A stretch of DNA of 64,000 nt from Simiduia curdlanivorans. Lineage in GTDB: Bacteria > Pseudomonadota > Gammaproteobacteria > Pseudomonadales > Cellvibrionaceae. Where the stretch lies: the NCBI RefSeq assembly GCF_030409605.1, contig NZ_JAUFQG010000006.1:496001-560000 (forward strand), read 5' to 3'. The notes below the pieces were generated by a model, which was not told the DNA's origin, ran no database searches, and saw only the letters and a program-made list of their open reading frames with translations. Below are positions 60,274 through 64,000 of the stretch, piece by piece; the stretch's first letter is position 1, and every line of letters begins with the position of its first letter. A program made the position numbers and the translations under genes.

Positions 60274-61721
60274 AATTCTAATCCTCGGGCTTCATGGATC
60301 TCTGGTTCAAATACCGGCTGCGCGCGCGGCTTTGGCTGTTTTAAATTCGCGACCAAGCGCTCAATACTGAGCGGCACCATGATGACGAGGTCATAGAGAT
60401 GAATAAGAATTTTAAAGCCGTGATTAAACAGCGAGCCGACTAATCGCGCGAGCACGGCGAGCAAGCGCAATAGTCCTTGTGCGATAAGCCCAAACACGGT
60501 GCGCGAGGCGTGAATAAACGACTCCAGCGGAATGGCGACAAAGGCCAACGCGAAAGGCAAAATAAAGCCCATGACCATCTGCCCCAGGGAGGGAATCCAG
60601 CGGAAATTTGCGTCGACCACGCTGGCCCCCGCTAACGATTGTGTCAAGGCCTCGCGATCCAGTGCTAACAGATCGCGCATATAAGCCAGAGACGCCTCGA
60701 CAGTTGCAAGAATCGTTAAAATCACCAAGGTAATCACCATCATGCGGCGGCGAACTTTGTCATCCATGGAGCCAATAATGGGAAATAAATGGGTAATGCG
60801 CAGGGACTCGAGCAAAAATAAACCCATGGCAATTTCCACCAGAATAATCACCAGCGCGGCAATATCCGAGGTTTTCATAGCGCCAATGTAACTGGTGCCA
60901 CCGACCATTTCCGACATAGGCATGGCAATTAACTGGAAGTTAATGAGCCCACCCATCACCGCAATAACCAACACTAAACCGGCTATAAAAAATTGCGTTA
61001 ATGAGGACGACACCAGGGCGGATACAGCCCGAGCTTCCTGTTGATTAATTGCCTCGTAGCGCACCATATGTTGATCGATGACGCGCGCACTGTCTTCCAG
61101 GCTATCCACCTTGCCTTTCACTTGCCCCAAATCATCGATCACTTGGCGCCACAAGGGCTGCATCTTGCCGAGAATTTTGTGTGCTTGTTGGCTGCTCTTC
61201 AAATAAGCCCGCAATGTTTCTTCGTGTGCGGATTCAACCGTGTCGTGAATTTTATCCAAGATTTTTACGATGGCCGGATCACCGGTGCGTGGAATGGCCG
61301 CCACCGTGGCCACCACATCCAACCAAGCCGGCGGTGTCGGCGGCGTATCGATGGTAGCATCATAATCTTTCTCGATTTTGCTGACCGCATCGCTGATTTG
61401 CCGATGCAAAGTAGGATAATGACCCAAATCGCGCGAGATAATGCCATTAACGCGGACAAACTCTCGTTCAATCGTGCGCCGCGTACTCGCTTCACCACCG
61501 GCCAGCAATATTTCTTTGTTGCGTTTACTTAAACTGGTTTGCCAGCTATTTAAGGATTTAGCACAAAGCCGCATGGCCTGATGAGCGCTGAAGCCGGTTA
61601 AACGCAGCAATTGATGGGATTGGTGCCGGCCCAAATACATCACCAACACCAGTACGCCCAGCCAAATAGCCAAAGATATGGCAGGCTGGCTAGACCAAAT
61701 CAGTAACAGATCATTAGACAT
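60270..61721 (-). CDS. Multi-pass membrane protein of unknown function
   Basis: 483 residues from the ATG at 61721, with GGGAG upstream; the frame extends nine codons further. One helix lies near 12-31; residues 40-235 form a long cytoplasmic helical region (SNKRNKEILLAGG, ESAHEETLRAYLKSS); then about five more helices follow, for example FFIAGLVLVIAVMGG, ALVIILVEIAMGLFLLE, MMVITLVILTILATVEA and MVMGFILPFALAF. I do not recognise the family. It is coupled to the VWA lipoprotein gene and divergent from the response regulator gene across a 146-base gap. Confidence 0.75.
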   Translation of the reverse strand: MSNDLLLIWSSQPAISLAIWLGVLVLVMYLGRHQSHQLLRLTGFSAHQAMRLCAKSLNSWQTSLSKRNKEILLAGGEASTRRTIEREFVRVNGIISRDLGHYPTLHRQISDAVSKIEKDYDATIDTPPTPPAWLDVVATVAAIPRTGDPAIVKILDKIHDTVESAHEETLRAYLKSSQQAHKILGKMQPLWRQVIDDLGQVKGKVDSLEDSARVIDQHMVRYEAINQQEARAVSALVSSSLTQFFIAGLVLVIAVMGGLINFQLIAMPMSEMVGGTSYIGAMKTSDIAALVIILVEIAMGLFLLESLRITHLFPIIGSMDDKVRRRMMVITLVILTILATVEASLAYMRDLLALDREALTQSLAGASVVDANFRWIPSLGQMVMGFILPFALAFVAIPLESFIHASRTVFGLIAQGLLRLLAVLARLVGSLFNHGFKILIHLYDLVIMVPLSIERLVANLKQPKPRAQPVFEPEIHEARGLEL

Positions 61722-61867
61722 AAGGTGTCTCCCGAGCGCTAATATCAAGTGGGTCAGCAGGTGCTACAGTAAGCTTTGCCGACATTGAGTATCAGTTATA
61801 AAAAGTCGCTGTGAAAAATCGGTGATAATTTCACTGAGCAAAACAAGAATGTGAACAGGATCACACT

Positions 61868-62650
61868 ATGGCCACCATTTTCTGGGTTGAAGATCAAAGC
61901 CACTGGATCGAAAAATTTACCGACATACTGCAAAACACCGACTTCGACGGCCAACCCAACAGCTTACAGGTACACCGCTTAGCCGATGCCGCAAAACAAC
62001 AAATAGCGCTAACCAATAAAGCCACGCCGCCGGATATTGCGGTATTGGATGCGCGCATGAACGGTAATGATGAAGCGGGGTTTGGTGTTTCTGCAGCGCT
62101 GCAAAAAAAATGGCCGAGGTTACCCATTATCTATTTGTCTGAGCACAGCGGCACGGAGATCGAAGCAACGGCGTTTGAGCAGGCGAGCACGCAAGATTTT
62201 ATCGCCAAGCATCAGCGCAACGTCGAGCAAGTGCTGTGTTGGCGCATCAAGGCCATATTGCGTCAGCAACAGGTGACCGAAAGCCCGAGTGAGAACACCT
62301 TGGTATCCGGTGATTTAACCATCGATCTGGTTATGTGGAATGTGTATTGGCGCAGCGTAAAGCTCATGAACCCGAACAACCCAAAACGAGCCCTAGCGCC
62401 GACGCCGCGAAAAATATTAAAACATTTGGTGCAACGCTCTCCACGTGCAGTGACCACCTTTAGCATGGCTGAGGCGTTGGATGCCGATCTGGAAAAGTTC
62501 TCTTACGCAAATTATCGCCAGCATATTAAAACCTTGCGCCAAGCCTTCGACATCGCCGAGGGCGGAACCGGAAGCTTCTTATCCCGCTGCAAAGCCCAGC
62601 AAGGTATTGTTACCGCGGGCGATCAAGGCGCTTACTACTGGCAGCCTTAA
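61868..62650 (+). CDS. Response regulator with a C-terminal winged-helix-like domain
   Basis: 260 residues. The receiver domain (about 1-130) has acidic residues Glu8 and Asp9 and the phospho-acceptor Asp61 in AVLDARMNG; IYLSEHSG and DFIAKHQ match the later receiver motifs. The C-terminal domain (about 140-260) has a winged-helix pattern (PRKILKHLVQRSP, YRQHIKTLRQAFD) and should bind DNA, although it is not a plain OmpR match. It lies 84 bases before the histidine kinase gene. Its targets are likely to include the divergent membrane/VWA pair. Confidence 0.85.
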   Translation: MATIFWVEDQSHWIEKFTDILQNTDFDGQPNSLQVHRLADAAKQQIALTNKATPPDIAVLDARMNGNDEAGFGVSAALQKKWPRLPIIYLSEHSGTEIEATAFEQASTQDFIAKHQRNVEQVLCWRIKAILRQQQVTESPSENTLVSGDLTIDLVMWNVYWRSVKLMNPNNPKRALAPTPRKILKHLVQRSPRAVTTFSMAEALDADLEKFSYANYRQHIKTLRQAFDIAEGGTGSFLSRCKAQQGIVTAGDQGAYYWQP

Positions 62651-62734
62651 AACAGCTAACTCACGCCAACCAAGTGCTAACGGGCGGCGTAGATTTCTTT
62701 CATCGTTGGAAAAATAAATAGACTAAGTGGCCCT

Positions 62735-64000
62735 ATGAACAACAAGCTCGAAAGCCCCATGAAAATTCAACGCATCGCCTACCCCTGGCTGGGCAGTCTT
62801 CTCTTGCTAACAATGGCCTGTTATTTATTTATCGGCAATAGTCAGCTAACCTCGCATCTAGTTCAAACTCTGCCACAATTTTTTACGCCGCAATTGGAGT
62901 TGATTATTGTCGGCGTGGCTATGTTAACGTGGCTGCTAGACTTGCGGCTGTTTTACAACCGGCGCGAGAATTACATCAAGAACTCGCAAGCACTCAAGGC
63001 CCAGCTTAACGACTTAATCGAGAACAAACGCCAACTGCAACGCAAAGCCCACACCTACTCCAACCAAACTGAAAAATTAAAAGCGTTTATTGGCGACCGG
63101 CTACTCGAATACATTGAGTACGATGAAAAATTTCTACACTTCAAAGGCATTGCCGCCGAAGTTAGGCACAACGGCATCATTTGCTACGATAAGATTTTAA
63201 ACGCCTTGCAATCTGCCGCTGACACGGAAGCCGACAACCCCATCTACCCCGAGGCACTTACCAGCCTCAGCTACCTATGGGACTTGTTGGACCTATCAAC
63301 AGCCGACAATATCGCCCTGCACATCAACAACCATATTTGCGAGTGTGAGGAATACTATTATCAAATTCAACTGCAAAAGCAGCACCCCAACAGCCAAGCG
63401 GAACCCATCCCCTATACGCCCACTTTTCTCGCCCACAACGCGCTGTTAAGAGCCATTTTACCGCTGATGAAAATGCGCGAAGAGGCGGTGATTAACGAGA
63501 ATACCGAGTTCCTCTTCCACACCCAAGCGGACAGCCAATTCCAATTATATCTAAGTAAAGATTGCGAGTTGCTTGGCAATGAAAACCACATTGTATTAGT
63601 CATCGAGAATTTAGTGAAAAACGCGCTCTACTATACCAATGAGGCAAGTATCGAGCTAAACACTGACGCGCAAATAAGCAGAGCCTATAACAAAGTCTCC
63701 CTGTCACTTACACGCGACGCGCAAAGTTTACAGATTGGTGTCTACAACCATGGCCCCCATGTACCGGCAGAGAGTGCCGAGCAAATTTACCAATTAGGCT
63801 ACACCACGCGCCGCGCCAAAGATGTACACGGCAAAGGTTTAGGGCTCTATTTCGTCAAGCAAATTGTTACCGGCTACGAGGGAAAGATCAGTCATAAAAA
63901 TATCAGCAACCAAGGAGAGAGCTATTCGCTGCGCTTAGAGCTTGAGGGCATTGGCTTCGAAGGCAATGAAATCCAAACCAAGGTCATTGAGACACGGGTC
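62735..64000 (+). CDS. Sensor histidine kinase (partial, runs off the window)
   Basis: The frame is open from the ATG at 62735 to the last base, 422 residues, without a stop; an ATG at 62759 is also possible. Two membrane helices lie near 16-34 and 54-73, then a coiled coil (about 75-115). His145 in EVRHNG is the likely phospho-acceptor. The HATPase domain shows the N box with Asn292 and Asn296 (ENLVKNALYYT) and the G2 box GKGLGLYFV at 366-374. It pairs with the response regulator. The input is unknown, since the part outside the membrane is only about 20 residues. Confidence 0.88.
   Translation, partial: MNNKLESPMKIQRIAYPWLGSLLLLTMACYLFIGNSQLTSHLVQTLPQFFTPQLELIIVGVAMLTWLLDLRLFYNRRENYIKNSQALKAQLNDLIENKRQLQRKAHTYSNQTEKLKAFIGDRLLEYIEYDEKFLHFKGIAAEVRHNGIICYDKILNALQSAADTEADNPIYPEALTSLSYLWDLLDLSTADNIALHINNHICECEEYYYQIQLQKQHPNSQAEPIPYTPTFLAHNALLRAILPLMKMREEAVINENTEFLFHTQADSQFQLYLSKDCELLGNENHIVLVIENLVKNALYYTNEASIELNTDAQISRAYNKVSLSLTRDAQSLQIGVYNHGPHVPAESAEQIYQLGYTTRRAKDVHGKGLGLYFVKQIVTGYEGKISHKNISNQGESYSLRLELEGIGFEGNEIQTKVIETRV

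Noticed and set aside
62735..64000. A frameshift or broken histidine kinase
   Set aside because: The frame is open from the ATG to the window edge with all ATPase boxes present; it is only cut by the window end.

Overview
This window looks like a chromosomal segment of a marine-type gammaproteobacterium of the Pseudomonadales/Cellvibrionales group. The gene order aspS-yebC-ruvC-ruvA-ruvB-ybgC-tolQRAB-pal-cpoB-queE-queC-tRNA-Lys-nadA is the one known from Pseudomonas and its relatives. The many secreted and outer-membrane proteins and the lipoboxes fit a Gram-negative cell. The species cannot be fixed from the sequence alone.

Region 1 (1-5364) is a redox block. It holds the tail of a probable outer-membrane barrel, a ten-heme cytochrome fused to an LVIVD-type repeat region, and a translationally coupled cytochrome of the c554 type with four CXXCH motifs and one CX4CH motif.

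Region 2 (5500-18544) is the most unusual part. One strand carries a membrane-anchored protein with two FHA domains, a membrane Ser/Thr kinase, a lipoprotein joining Sel1 repeats to a caspase-like domain, an autotransporter-type barrel protein, and a very large lipoprotein with three heme motifs and about eight fibronectin III repeats. After a strong terminator comes a paralogue of the barrel protein. The layout suggests a phospho-threonine relay in the inner membrane linked to a periplasmic or outer-membrane protease and a surface redox or adhesion protein. I know of no named system with this set.

Region 3 (18610-36672) is mostly housekeeping on the minus strand: bamC with an MBL-fold hydrolase, dapA, nadA, two identical tRNA-Lys genes, queC and queE with a solute-binding protein gene between them, the Tol-Pal operon, ruvCAB, yebC, aspS and an FmdB-type zinc-ribbon protein.

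Region 4 (36938-55350) holds singletons: an Hpt/HD-GYP protein, an HU protein with a histone H1-like tail, a DUF885 lipoprotein, a GntR regulator, the 4.5S RNA gene (ffs), an exonuclease/endonuclease/phosphatase-like protein, a PilZ protein, thiol-redox proteins, hydrolases, a TM2 protein, an RluA-type pseudouridine synthase, a DMT transporter and several hypothetical secreted proteins.

Region 5 (55390-64000) has an M28-type peptidase with FN3, a second Ser/Thr kinase of different topology, a parvulin, a glutaredoxin, a VWA lipoprotein coupled to a membrane protein, and a divergent two-component system whose histidine kinase runs off the window end.
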